Assembly: GCA_026986905.1 (NCBI GenBank)
Contig: JALSNQ010000009.1
Location: forward strand, 1-41,501
Source: Thermofilaceae archaeon
GTDB taxonomy: Archaea; Thermoproteota; Thermoprotei; Thermofilales; Thermofilaceae
DNA: 41,501 bases
Direction: 5' to 3'
The number at the start of each line of letters is the position of its first letter. Position 1 is the first letter of the stretch. The notes under the pieces were generated by a model. It saw nothing but the letters and a program-made list of their open reading frames with translations, was not told where the DNA came from and did not search any database. Of the stretch, positions 15,528 to 23,516 are shown piece after piece. A program made the position numbers and the translations under genes.

Positions 15528-18209
15528 ATGCGTGGAGGCCCTATACGTTTCGCTGAGAAGGAGTATACCAAGGAGGACGTGCTACGCGTACTGGACCCCC
15601 TGGTAGCCGAGTGGTTCTCCTCAAAGTTTAGGGATCTTACGCCTCCTCAGAGGCTCGCGCTGATACCTATACATGAGGGGCGCAATGTACTCGTGTCAAG
15701 CCCAACTGGGACCGGTAAGACTCTCACAGCCTTCCTCATAATCCTAAGCGAGCTCTTCGCCATGGCCAGGAGGGGGGAGCTGGAAGACACCGTATACGCG
15801 GTTTACGTGTCGCCCCTCAGGGCCCTCAACAACGACATATACAGGAACCTCGAGGAGCCCCTAAGGGAAATCTACGAGCTGGCCGAGAAGAAGGGTGTCG
15901 AGGCTCCAAGGATAAGGCACGCCGTGCGTACCGGCGATACGCCTCAGAGCGCTAGGCAGAGGATGCTGCGTAAACCGCCTCACATCCTTATTACGACTCC
16001 GGAGACGTTGGCCATAATCCTGGTTGCCCCGAAGTTTAGGGAGAAGCTGAGGAGTGTGCGATGGGTGATAGTAGATGAGATACACAGCCTGGCCGAGAAT
16101 AAACGTGGAGTCCACCTAACCCTCTCACTTGAACGACTGAGGGAACTCGTTGGGAGAGACTTCGTCAGGATAGGCCTATCCGCGACCATTAACCCGCTGG
16201 AGGAGGTCGCCAAGTTTCTCGTAGGCTTCGACGATGAGGGGAAGCCTAGGGAGTGCGCCGTGGTCGATGCAAGGTACGCTAAAAAGAAGAGGCTACGGGT
16301 GGTCTCACCGGTAGAAGATTTGATACATACACCTGCGCAGGAGGTCACGAGAAGGATGTACGAGCTGATCTACGATATAGTCGTCAAGAACAGGACTACG
16401 TTGATCTTCACGAATACTAGGAGCGGTACAGAGAGGGTCGTGTTCCACCTTAAGACGCTGGCCAGGGAGCGGGGAGACCTGAGGGAAGACCAGATAGCAG
16501 CCCACCACAGCAGCCTTTCGAGGGGGGTTAGGCTTGACGTTGAAGAGAAGTTGAAGAGGGGCGAGCTCCGGGCTATCGTGAGCAGCACAAGCTTGGAGCT
16601 GGGCATAGACATAGGCTACATCGACGTAGTGGTTCAGCTCGGGTCGCCCAAGTCCGTTACACGCTGCCTTCAGAGGGTGGGGAGGAGCGGACACAGGCTT
16701 CACGAGGTAAGCAAGGGGATCATGGTGTGCGCCGACAGGGACGACCTAGTGGAGGTAGCGGTGATGATAAGGGAAGCCTACAGGCACCACCTAGACAGGG
16801 TGCATATACCCCGCAACGCCCTGGACGTGTTGGCCCAGCACATAGTCGGCATGAGCATAGAGAGCAAGTGGAAGGCGAGGGACGCCTATAGGGTTGTCAG
16901 AAGGAGCTACTGTTACCGCGAGCTCCCGTGGGAGGACTTCCACAATCTCCTCGTGTACCTCAGCGGGGGCTATAAGGAGCTTGAAGGCCACAAGGTTTAC
17001 GGTAAAATATGGTACGACCCCGAGGAGGGTGTATTCGGGAGAAGAGGGAAGTACGCCAGGGTTATCTACTCGCTTAACATAGGCACTATTCCCGACGAGG
17101 TTAGCGTGAAGGTGTTCACGGTAGAGGGAAAATACGTGGGAAACATCGAGGAGGAGTTCTTGGAGCGTCTAGCTCCGGGCGACCGCTTCGTACTTGGGGG
17201 GAAGGTGTACGAGTTTGTAAAATCCAAGGGCATGAAGGCGTATGTGAAGCCAGCCTTTGAGCAGCGCCCCACTATCCCCAGCTGGTTCAGTGAGATGCTC
17301 CCGCTGAGCTACGACCTAGCGGTAAAGATAGGAGGTTTCAGGCGAATGGCGGCTGAGTGGATAGCCAGGGGGGAGTCCGAGAGGCTTGAACGCTATATCT
17401 CGAGGGAGTGTAGGGCTGACGAGCGCTCCTCAAAGGCTATAAGAGGCTACCTAGAGGAAGAGTACTATTTCCTTAAGAGCCTGGGCGTCGACGAGTATCC
17501 GAGCGACCGTGTTATACTAGTCGAATACTACGTCGACGAGGCCGGGCGTACACACCAAGTTTTCCACACCCTGTTTGGTAGGAGGACGAATGACGCCCTC
17601 TCGAGGGCTCTCGGCTACCTAGCCTCGAAGGCCTCTATGAGCAACATAGGAGTAGCTGTCCACGACAACGGCTTCGCTCTCATATATCCACCCGGGGTTA
17701 AGCCGTCGGTGAAACTGGAGGATCTCAGGTCTGGAGAGCTGAGGGACGTGCTGAAGAGGGCTATCATAAACACGGAGCTCATGAAGAGGAGGTTCAGGCA
17801 TGTAGCGGTTAGGAGCCTCATGATCCTGCGGAACTATAAGGGGCACGAGATAAGCGTTGGCAGACAGCAGACAAGCGCGGCTACCCTGCTAAGGGTCGTT
17901 AAGAGGTGGGAGGACTTCCCGGTTTTAAAGGAAACATTCAGGGAGATACTTGAAGACTACATGGACGTGGAGCACGCAGAGGAGGTTCTAAGGAGGATCG
18001 AGGAAGGCAGGATAAGGGTTGTTGAACTGGAGCCTCAGCGTGTACCGAGCCCGTTTGCCTACAACATCGTACTGGAGGGACTAAGCGACATAGTACTCAT
18101 GGAGGACAGGCGGGCTTTGATACAGAGATTCCACGACATGGTTATGGCCAGGATAAAGAAGATGGGGATTAGCGGTCTCCCCGAAGCCTCTCCAGGAAGA
18201 GCTGCTTAA
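15528..18209 (+). CDS. lhr: Lhr-type superfamily 2 DNA/RNA helicase
   Basis: Lhr helicases are 3'-5' translocases linked to genome repair and recombination in archaea. The ATPase core shows Walker A SPTGTGKT at residues 58-65, the DEIH box near residue 183, motif III SATIN near residue 217, and motif VI QRVGRSGHR near residue 384. The winged-helix and Lhr-specific domain 4 fill residues 430-880. The length of 893 is typical of archaeal Lhr core proteins. The start is ATG 15528. Its last 41 bases overlap the convergent nucleoside hydrolase gene. Sharing a divergent promoter region with ssb fits a DNA-repair role. Confidence 0.95.
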   Translation: MRGGPIRFAEKEYTKEDVLRVLDPLVAEWFSSKFRDLTPPQRLALIPIHEGRNVLVSSPTGTGKTLTAFLIILSELFAMARRGELEDTVYAVYVSPLRALNNDIYRNLEEPLREIYELAEKKGVEAPRIRHAVRTGDTPQSARQRMLRKPPHILITTPETLAIILVAPKFREKLRSVRWVIVDEIHSLAENKRGVHLTLSLERLRELVGRDFVRIGLSATINPLEEVAKFLVGFDDEGKPRECAVVDARYAKKKRLRVVSPVEDLIHTPAQEVTRRMYELIYDIVVKNRTTLIFTNTRSGTERVVFHLKTLARERGDLREDQIAAHHSSLSRGVRLDVEEKLKRGELRAIVSSTSLELGIDIGYIDVVVQLGSPKSVTRCLQRVGRSGHRLHEVSKGIMVCADRDDLVEVAVMIREAYRHHLDRVHIPRNALDVLAQHIVGMSIESKWKARDAYRVVRRSYCYRELPWEDFHNLLVYLSGGYKELEGHKVYGKIWYDPEEGVFGRRGKYARVIYSLNIGTIPDEVSVKVFTVEGKYVGNIEEEFLERLAPGDRFVLGGKVYEFVKSKGMKAYVKPAFEQRPTIPSWFSEMLPLSYDLAVKIGGFRRMAAEWIARGESERLERYISRECRADERSSKAIRGYLEEEYYFLKSLGVDEYPSDRVILVEYYVDEAGRTHQVFHTLFGRRTNDALSRALGYLASKASMSNIGVAVHDNGFALIYPPGVKPSVKLEDLRSGELRDVLKRAIINTELMKRRFRHVAVRSLMILRNYKGHEISVGRQQTSAATLLRVVKRWEDFPVLKETFREILEDYMDVEHAEEVLRRIEEGRIRVVELEPQRVPSPFAYNIVLEGLSDIVLMEDRRALIQRFHDMVMARIKKMGISGLPEASPGRAA

Positions 18210-19095
18210 ACTCCTCCCCTCTCACGCCCGACGCCACTTTTATCCCCCTCTTTTTTATCCATGGCCGCCTCTCGACCAGCGTCGTCCCGCGAGCCTTACC
18301 GCACAGCGCCACTTCGACGCCGTGTTCTTCGAACCCGAAGAGCTCCTCGGAGACGGCGGCCGCTACCGCCAGAGGGTCGTGGAGCCTCATGAGGGGGTCG
18401 CCGACTCTCTCCACGTAGAACTTGGAAACATGGTATGCGAGCGTGCAGGCTGGGCTCCCGCAGGATTTAAGGGCCTCAATGTCCTCAAGGCTGAGCCCCG
18501 TGGAGGGATCCATCGTCACGTCAAGGCCTATAGCGTAGGTGTTGAGGCCGCTTTCAAACACTATCTCAGCCGCCTCTGGGTCTTGCCACACGTTAAACTC
18601 CGCGGTGGGCGAAGCGTTCCCAAAGCCGTACCTCGTCAGTCCGTACGCGCCGCCCATCATGTAGTGCTTCTCGACGTAGTCTACAAGGTCCGGGTACGTG
18701 CTTACCGCTAACGCGAGGTTCGTCAGGGGGCCTGTAGTGACGACCACGATGCTCCCATGCTCTTTAGCCAACCTATACATCATGTGGGCGGCGGATTCGC
18801 GCTCAACCCTGCCGCCCGAGAGGCCGAGGCCGGCAAGCCCGTCTTCACCGTGGACCCACTCGGCTGTTCTAAGCTTTCCAATGAGGGGCTTCCGGGCACC
18901 CGGATATACGGGTACGTCGTCTCTACCCGCTATGTGCAGCACTGCTGCGCTGTTCCTAGCTGTTTTCTCCAGGTGCACGTTTCCCGCTACAGCCGTGACC
19001 GCTAGAAGCTCCAATTCTGGCGAATAGGCGGCTAGGAGTATTGCAAGCGCGTCGTCGATGCCCGTGTCCACGTCGAGTATCGTGGGCTTACCCAT
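18169..19095 (-). CDS. Inosine/uridine-preferring nucleoside hydrolase
   Basis: This family splits ribonucleosides to base and ribose. The calcium-binding signature DVDTGIDDA lies at residues 8-16, NVHLEKTARN near residue 39, the central EFNVWQDPEAA near residue 165, and HDPLAVAAA near residue 242, completing the metal site. At 308 residues it is normal. The start overlaps the ribokinase end by eight bases, so the two are translated together. Cleaved ribose would be phosphorylated by that neighbour. Whether it prefers purine or pyrimidine nucleosides is not visible. Confidence 0.95.
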   Translation of the reverse strand: MGKPTILDVDTGIDDALAILLAAYSPELELLAVTAVAGNVHLEKTARNSAAVLHIAGRDDVPVYPGARKPLIGKLRTAEWVHGEDGLAGLGLSGGRVERESAAHMMYRLAKEHGSIVVVTTGPLTNLALAVSTYPDLVDYVEKHYMMGGAYGLTRYGFGNASPTAEFNVWQDPEAAEIVFESGLNTYAIGLDVTMDPSTGLSLEDIEALKSCGSPACTLAYHVSKFYVERVGDPLMRLHDPLAVAAAVSEELFGFEEHGVEVALCGKARGTTLVERRPWIKKRGIKVASGVRGEEFKQLFLERLRGDR

Positions 19096-20011
19096 GGGCT
19101 CTCACCAGGCTCTCCACCTCACTCCTATACGGGAGGCCGCTTATAGCCCCCTTCCTGGTAACCTTCACGGCAGCCGCGGCGGCCGCAAAGACGAGCCGTT
19201 CCTCCAACCCCATGCCCTCAACTAGGCCTACCGTGTAAGCCGCAGAAAAGGCGTCGCCAGCAGCCACGGCGTCGACTGCCTCCACGTGAAACGCCTCTAC
19301 CCACACAGGCCCCTCGCCGCTACTGCAAGCGGCCGCCCCCATGTCGCCCATAGTTACAACGGCCTCTCCAAACCTGCGGGCCGCGGCGCACGCCGCCTCC
19401 TCCGCGCTACGCCTATCCTCAACTACGAGCCCGAGAAGGCTGGACGCCTCTACCCTATTCATTATGGCGACGTCTACAAGGGAGTCGAACTTCCCGGGAA
19501 GAGGCCTGTACGGCGCAGTGTTGAGAATCCTCTTTAACCCCCTTCTCCCAGCCAGCTCGAAGGCGTAGGCAACAGTCTCTACCGGTATTTCAAGCTGCGA
19601 TAGCACCGCGCCGTAGTCCTCAAGTCTCCCTGCAGCCCTAGAGAAGTCCTCCTTGGATACACGCGCGTCAGTACCCGGATACACAGCTATAACGTTTTCA
19701 CCCTCCCCAGCCACCATGATGAGCGCGATACCCGTAGACTCCTCCTCGTCCACCACGACACCGCTCACGTCTACACCATTGCCCCTAAGGGTCTCCAATA
19801 AGCGGCGACCGTTGTCGTCGGCGCCAACCCTAGATATGAAGAGCGTAGGCGCCCCGAGCCTAGCCGCAGCGACGGCCTGGTTGGCGCCCTTCCCCCCGGG
19901 GCTTATCTTCAGGCCCTTTCCCATCAACGTTTCTCCGGGGCTAGGGAGCCTGTCCAGGTAGATAGTGTAGTCCACGTGTGCGCTCCCCAAGACAACTACT
20001 CCGGCGCCCAT
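19088..20011 (-). CDS. rbsK: PfkB-family ribokinase
   Basis: The protein is a PfkB-family sugar kinase most like ribokinase. SPGGKGANQAVAAARLG near residue 36 is the ribose-binding signature. The C-terminal anion-hole motif is DAVAAGDAFSAAYTVG near residue 250, where GAGD of most members reads AAGD, with the catalytic aspartate kept. At 307 residues it is typical. Coupling to a nucleoside hydrolase makes ribose the likely substrate; adenosine or another nucleoside is possible, as the PfkB family also includes nucleoside kinases. ATG 20011 lies directly after a repeated sequence that may be an operator. Confidence 0.92.
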   Translation of the reverse strand: MGAGVVVLGSAHVDYTIYLDRLPSPGETLMGKGLKISPGGKGANQAVAAARLGAPTLFISRVGADDNGRRLLETLRGNGVDVSGVVVDEEESTGIALIMVAGEGENVIAVYPGTDARVSKEDFSRAAGRLEDYGAVLSQLEIPVETVAYAFELAGRRGLKRILNTAPYRPLPGKFDSLVDVAIMNRVEASSLLGLVVEDRRSAEEAACAAARRFGEAVVTMGDMGAAACSSGEGPVWVEAFHVEAVDAVAAGDAFSAAYTVGLVEGMGLEERLVFAAAAAAVKVTRKGAISGLPYRSEVESLVRAHG

Positions 20012-20012
20012 A

Positions 20013-20037
20013 GTGTTTACAGAAACACCCTGTTTAC
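20013..20037 (-). promoter_or_regulatory. Inverted and direct repeats before the ribokinase gene
   Basis: GTGTTT-ACAG-AAACAC is a perfect six-base inverted repeat ending next to the start codon. In addition, TGTTTAC occurs twice (20014-20020 and 20031-20037). The repeats fill the gap between the S-component gene and the ribokinase start, so they could bind a regulator of the salvage genes. Confidence 0.4.
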
Positions 20038-20051
20038 GCTAGGCCATGAAT

Positions 20052-20597
20052 TTAACTCAGCCTCCCCAGACGGTTTTCAACCTCCACGGCTATCCACCTT
20101 GCCACGCTTATCGTCAGCACGGCGTGTACGATGTTGAACACCGCCGTGAGGATGAAGAGGGCCGCCACGCCGCCCATCCACGACACCATGCGCGCAGCGT
20201 ATGAGAGGAATTGTGGAAACAGCACGTAGAGGTAAACATAGTTGGCCACGGTCATGGCCGCAGCTCTAGCCAGAGAGCCCCAGGCCACCTGCCCGGCAAG
20301 GCTTTTAGCGAGCAACATGCCGGCAAACATTGACAACACCGCCGCTAGCTTCATAGACGCGGAGAAGGGGTCGCTGCCCCTTATCACTAGGCCGGCGAAA
20401 TGTATAAGAGCGGCCCATGCGCCGTAGCGCGGCCCACAGAGGTAAAACGCCACGGTGTCGGTGACCTCCGCGGCGTCAAACTTCAGGTACGGTAGAGGAG
20501 GAAAGGGGGCCTCGGCGTGCACCACGCTCAACACGATGGAAGCGCCTCCTAGGAGAGATGCCAGTATACCCCTCCAATACTCCCGTTTCACGTACAC
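20052..20597 (-). CDS. ECF transporter S-component-like membrane protein
   Basis: S-components are small membrane proteins that capture a vitamin or nucleobase-type substrate for a shared ECF ATPase module. This 181-residue protein has five or six hydrophobic segments. Its second region, PPLPYLKFDAAEVTDTVAFYL followed by GPRYGAWAALIHF, resembles the RibU-type loop in which a P-x-L-P-x-LK-x-D motif precedes a glycine-proline turn. No EcfA or EcfT gene is in the window. Position ahead of ribokinase and nucleoside hydrolase suggests a nucleoside as ligand. Riboflavin is the main alternative from motif similarity alone. Confidence 0.72.
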   Translation of the reverse strand: MYVKREYWRGILASLLGGASIVLSVVHAEAPFPPLPYLKFDAAEVTDTVAFYLCGPRYGAWAALIHFAGLVIRGSDPFSASMKLAAVLSMFAGMLLAKSLAGQVAWGSLARAAAMTVANYVYLYVLFPQFLSYAARMVSWMGGVAALFILTAVFNIVHAVLTISVARWIAVEVENRLGRLS

Positions 20598-20628
20598 AGG
20601 GAAATCAAGCCTGGGACGAACTTAACCG

Positions 20629-21906
20629 TTACCGCTTCTCCATAACTGCCGTGAAGAAGCCTATCGTCCCGTGAAGGTGGGGATACAGCCTCTGCCCCTC
20701 CACGCCTATAGCCGGAACCCCTATAAACGGCTCGGGCGTAATCGCTGAGAGGCCGAGCTCCTCCACGGCTCTTCTCACGTTTTCCTCATTTTCTTCAACG
20801 GTCAGCGTACACGTAGAGTATATAACCCTACCTCCTCGACGGAGTATCCTGTAAGCAGACGCGAGCAGCTCCCATTGGAGCCTACTATACTTTTCCACAT
20901 AGCCTGGCGTAACCCAAAGCCTCATTTCCGGGCTAACGCCCAGCCTGCCGAGACTGCTGCAATCAGGGTCCAATATCACCCCATCGACCTCCCTTAGAGG
21001 CGGAAGCCTCGAATCCGAAGAGACGAAGTCCACGGCAACCCGGATCCTTTTAGCCAGGTTGCGCGCCGCCAGCAGCCTCCTATACTTTATGTCTACGCCG
21101 ACTCCGTACCCGCTACGGGAAGCTACATGGGAAATCTTTACGCCCGGCGCAGCCGTCAAGTCGATGTATACGCCCTTGAACCCTGTTAGATGGGGAACGA
21201 GACTGCTTGCCTTCTCCTGGATTACGAACAACCCCCTCCTGTACTCTGGGGTCCTTGCAAGCCCCCTTCCAGCGTCGACCCTTACAACGTCGTCCAAGTC
21301 TCTGTCCGGCGACGCCGAGAATCCCCTCTTCCTAAGGGCGCTCACCACCTCCTCTCTAAGGGAGGCGTCGACCACCCTTATCCACGAGGGTTGACGCCTA
21401 TTAAATGCCTTAAAAAGCCTATACGCCTCCCTGCCGAGGAGTTTTAGGAGGTACCCAGCAACCCATGTAGGCAAGCTGTACTCGACAGCCACCCTTTCGA
21501 CGCCGCTATATTGTCTGAGTATACTCTTTACAGGCACCGCCTTTACGGAGACGATGTCACTCCACTCTATCCTTACACCGAGCCTCTTAGCCGCCTTGAT
21601 AACGGCCAGGAGCCTGTCCTTACCCACGTCTCTGAACTTCGCCTCGTATATTATGCTCCTCAATAGGGCCCTCCTCCAATAGCTCATAGTGGTTACGTCT
21701 ACGTCGAATACATGGAGCGCGTACGAGTCGATTATACGGTACCTTCTAAGTAGACCGAGAAGGTATGCTCTCACAAGCCCCCTTATCGGTTCAAGCTCGG
21801 GGTGGGAGGAAAAATACTCTTCCATGACGTGCCTCAACGATAGACGCGACTCTTCGACCCTTGAAAGCACCTCGGCCGCCACTATCTCTACGAGTTTCCC
21901 GTTCAT
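20629..21906 (-). CDS. RNA m5C methyltransferase, RsmB/NSUN family
   Basis: The enzyme methylates cytosine C5 in rRNA or tRNA. The first 140 residues form a NusB-like helical domain as in bacterial RsmB. The Rossmann domain shows YIDLTAAPGVKISHVAS near residue 245, the acidic VGVDIKYRR, DPDCSSLG with C316, and STCTLTVEENE with C366. The two-cysteine arrangement is that of the family: C366 as nucleophile and C316 for product release. The usual DxPCSG is changed to DPDCSS. The stop of the CPBP gene overlaps this start by four bases. Confidence 0.92.
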   Translation of the reverse strand: MNGKLVEIVAAEVLSRVEESRLSLRHVMEEYFSSHPELEPIRGLVRAYLLGLLRRYRIIDSYALHVFDVDVTTMSYWRRALLRSIIYEAKFRDVGKDRLLAVIKAAKRLGVRIEWSDIVSVKAVPVKSILRQYSGVERVAVEYSLPTWVAGYLLKLLGREAYRLFKAFNRRQPSWIRVVDASLREEVVSALRKRGFSASPDRDLDDVVRVDAGRGLARTPEYRRGLFVIQEKASSLVPHLTGFKGVYIDLTAAPGVKISHVASRSGYGVGVDIKYRRLLAARNLAKRIRVAVDFVSSDSRLPPLREVDGVILDPDCSSLGRLGVSPEMRLWVTPGYVEKYSRLQWELLASAYRILRRGGRVIYSTCTLTVEENEENVRRAVEELGLSAITPEPFIGVPAIGVEGQRLYPHLHGTIGFFTAVMEKR

Positions 21907-22550
21907 CTACCACTACACCCACACTTATAGAGCAGGTAGGCGAGGCTTGCAGCGGAGGCGAATATAAACGCCTGGACGGAGGAAAAATCCGCCACGTAGA
22001 GCAGCGCGACTACGTTAAACACTGAGTGCACGATATAGGCTTGGAGAAGCCCCCGCCTCTTATAGACTTCGTAGAAGAAACACCCGAGCATGAAGTAGGC
22101 CGGCACGAAGAGCATCGAAGACACGAGATAGACAGGGCTTCTAAAAGATATGTGGAAGAGCGAGAAGAGCAGCGCTGTTACCGGCTCCCCGTATTCGTCC
22201 ATAACGAACCTGAAGAACGACTCCTCCACCAGCGCGGCGGCTATAGCGGCTATGTAGGGCACGGGCTGGGGCGCCGGGGCTAGGGTGGCCGTGAAGGCAA
22301 GGAAAGCGTGAGGGATGAGCGCGAACATAGCGTCACCGACTACTTCTCGCAGGCTTGCAGCGGGCCACTTGTAGGCGGCGAGCTTCGGCGTCGAAGACAC
22401 CGCGAGAAGCGCGTAAGCCGCCGGGGGGTTACCTGAGCCCGCTAGGATGAAGGCGGCCACATACGAGGCCAAGACGTAGTAGTTTTTCCCGGTTCTCCCA
22501 GCCTCTAACAGGTTTACAGTCCCGTCGAAAAGGCTGCTATTTTTCTTCAT
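21903..22550 (-). CDS. CPBP (CAAX/Abi) family intramembrane protease
   Basis: CPBP family proteins are membrane glutamyl proteases or related proteins. The three catalytic motifs are intact: EESFFRF (EExxxR), FSLFH (FxxxH) and HSVFN (HxxxN). About six to eight hydrophobic segments surround them. ATG 22550 is preferred to GTG 22568. Upstream, the minus strand has an ACACA-ATTAA-TGTGT palindrome at TATA position. It is the first gene of the unit that continues to the nucleoside hydrolase, but a functional tie to those genes is not evident. Prenylated CAAX proteins are not known in archaea, so the substrate is unknown. Confidence 0.88.
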   Translation of the reverse strand: MKKNSSLFDGTVNLLEAGRTGKNYYVLASYVAAFILAGSGNPPAAYALLAVSSTPKLAAYKWPAASLREVVGDAMFALIPHAFLAFTATLAPAPQPVPYIAAIAAALVEESFFRFVMDEYGEPVTALLFSLFHISFRSPVYLVSSMLFVPAYFMLGCFFYEVYKRRGLLQAYIVHSVFNVVALLYVADFSSVQAFIFASAASLAYLLYKCGCSGR

Positions 22551-22579
22551 CAATGTTCCTAGATACACTCGACTTTTCT

Positions 22580-22594
22580 ACACAATTAATGTGT
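22580..22594 (-). promoter_or_regulatory. Palindromic TATA region before the CPBP gene
   Basis: ACACA-ATTAA-TGTGT has perfect five-base arms around an AT core, lying about 30-44 bases upstream of ATG 22550. The spacing suits a TATA box, so the arms could be an operator overlapping the promoter. Confidence 0.4.
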
Positions 22595-22688
22595 CGGGCC
22601 ATGTTGTATTTTTAGCGCCTAGGCAGCTCTACATGGATATCTTTATGCGCAAGGTATTTGTAGGGTTATAAAGGCTGCAATCCTGCAG

Positions 22689-23489
22689 ATGATGAGTCCC
22701 ATAGAGCCCCCACCCTATGTCCCCTTCAAAGTGGTTGCCCATAGGGGGAGGGGCGGAAGGTATCCGGGCAACACGCTGAAAGCCATAGAGGAGGCTATAG
22801 GGCTGGGCGTCGACTTCGTCGAGGTCGACGTACGGCGGTCGCGGGACGGGAAACTCGTTCTATGGCACGACGACACGCTAGAGAAGCTCATCCGCAAGCC
22901 GCTAGACGTGAGCCAGGAGGAGTACTCTGTGCTCAAGAGGTACGATGTAGGCATGGGGGAGCATATACCTCTCTTCGAGGAAGCGTTGGACCTTATGAAG
23001 GGCAAGGTGGGCGTGCTCGTCGACGTCAAAAAGCCCGGCTACGAGGAGGAGATCTACGACGTTATGAGGAAGAAGGGCATGGCCGAGGACGCGATCTTCT
23101 CGGGAGACAACAGGGCGCTTGTTAAGCTAAAGGAGATAGACCCCAAGTTGGCGATAGCTTATACCCTCTACGCAGCGGATCCGCGCAGCCTCTTCGAAGC
23201 GAAAAAGCTTGGCGCCATGTTCGTCAACTTTAAGTTCCCTACAGTGACCCTCGACATAGTCGCCAAAGCCCACGAGATGGGGCTCGGCGTAATAGTATGG
23301 GTGGTGAATTCCCCCGGAGACTTGGTTAAATACGCCAGGTACCAGGTGGACGTCATAACCACAGATACCCCTAGGGAGGCATTGGAGCTGCGGAAGAAGC
23401 TCACGGAGCAGCCGCTGTCCCCCGGCACAACTACAAGTTTCCCCTCACGGGCCTTTAGGCCTATGAGGAGGAGAAGGCTTGCCTCATAA
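22689..23489 (+). CDS. Glycerophosphodiester phosphodiesterase
   Basis: GDPD enzymes split glycerophosphodiesters to an alcohol and glycerol phosphate in lipid turnover. The N-terminus has the full metal-binding signature: AHRGRGGRYPGNTLKAIEEA, then DFVEVDVRRSRDGKLVLWHDD with both acidic residues and the catalytic histidine. The TIM-barrel end is visible as VIVWVVNSPGDLVKYARYQVD and ITTDTP. No signal peptide is seen, so it is cytosolic. The basic C-terminus (RPMRRRRLAS) could touch membranes or nucleic acid. A TTATAAA lies about 20 bases before ATG 22689, so the message may be leaderless. ATG 22692 is an alternative. Confidence 0.94.
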   Translation: MMSPIEPPPYVPFKVVAHRGRGGRYPGNTLKAIEEAIGLGVDFVEVDVRRSRDGKLVLWHDDTLEKLIRKPLDVSQEEYSVLKRYDVGMGEHIPLFEEALDLMKGKVGVLVDVKKPGYEEEIYDVMRKKGMAEDAIFSGDNRALVKLKEIDPKLAIAYTLYAADPRSLFEAKKLGAMFVNFKFPTVTLDIVAKAHEMGLGVIVWVVNSPGDLVKYARYQVDVITTDTPREALELRKKLTEQPLSPGTTTSFPSRAFRPMRRRRLAS

Positions 23490-23516
23490 AAATATCCCTT
23501 AGATTAGCGGTTTTTT
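23488..23516. terminator. Interlocked bidirectional terminator
   Basis: On the plus strand six T residues (23511-23516) follow the GDPD stop. On the minus strand five T residues (23488-23492) follow the HMG-CoA reductase stop. Each run overlaps the stop codon of the opposite gene. Confidence 0.5.

Noticed and set aside
22685-22780. GATGATGA at the GDPD start as a C box
   Set aside because: It is explained by two consecutive ATG codons, and the nearest CTGA is too far for a C/D RNA.
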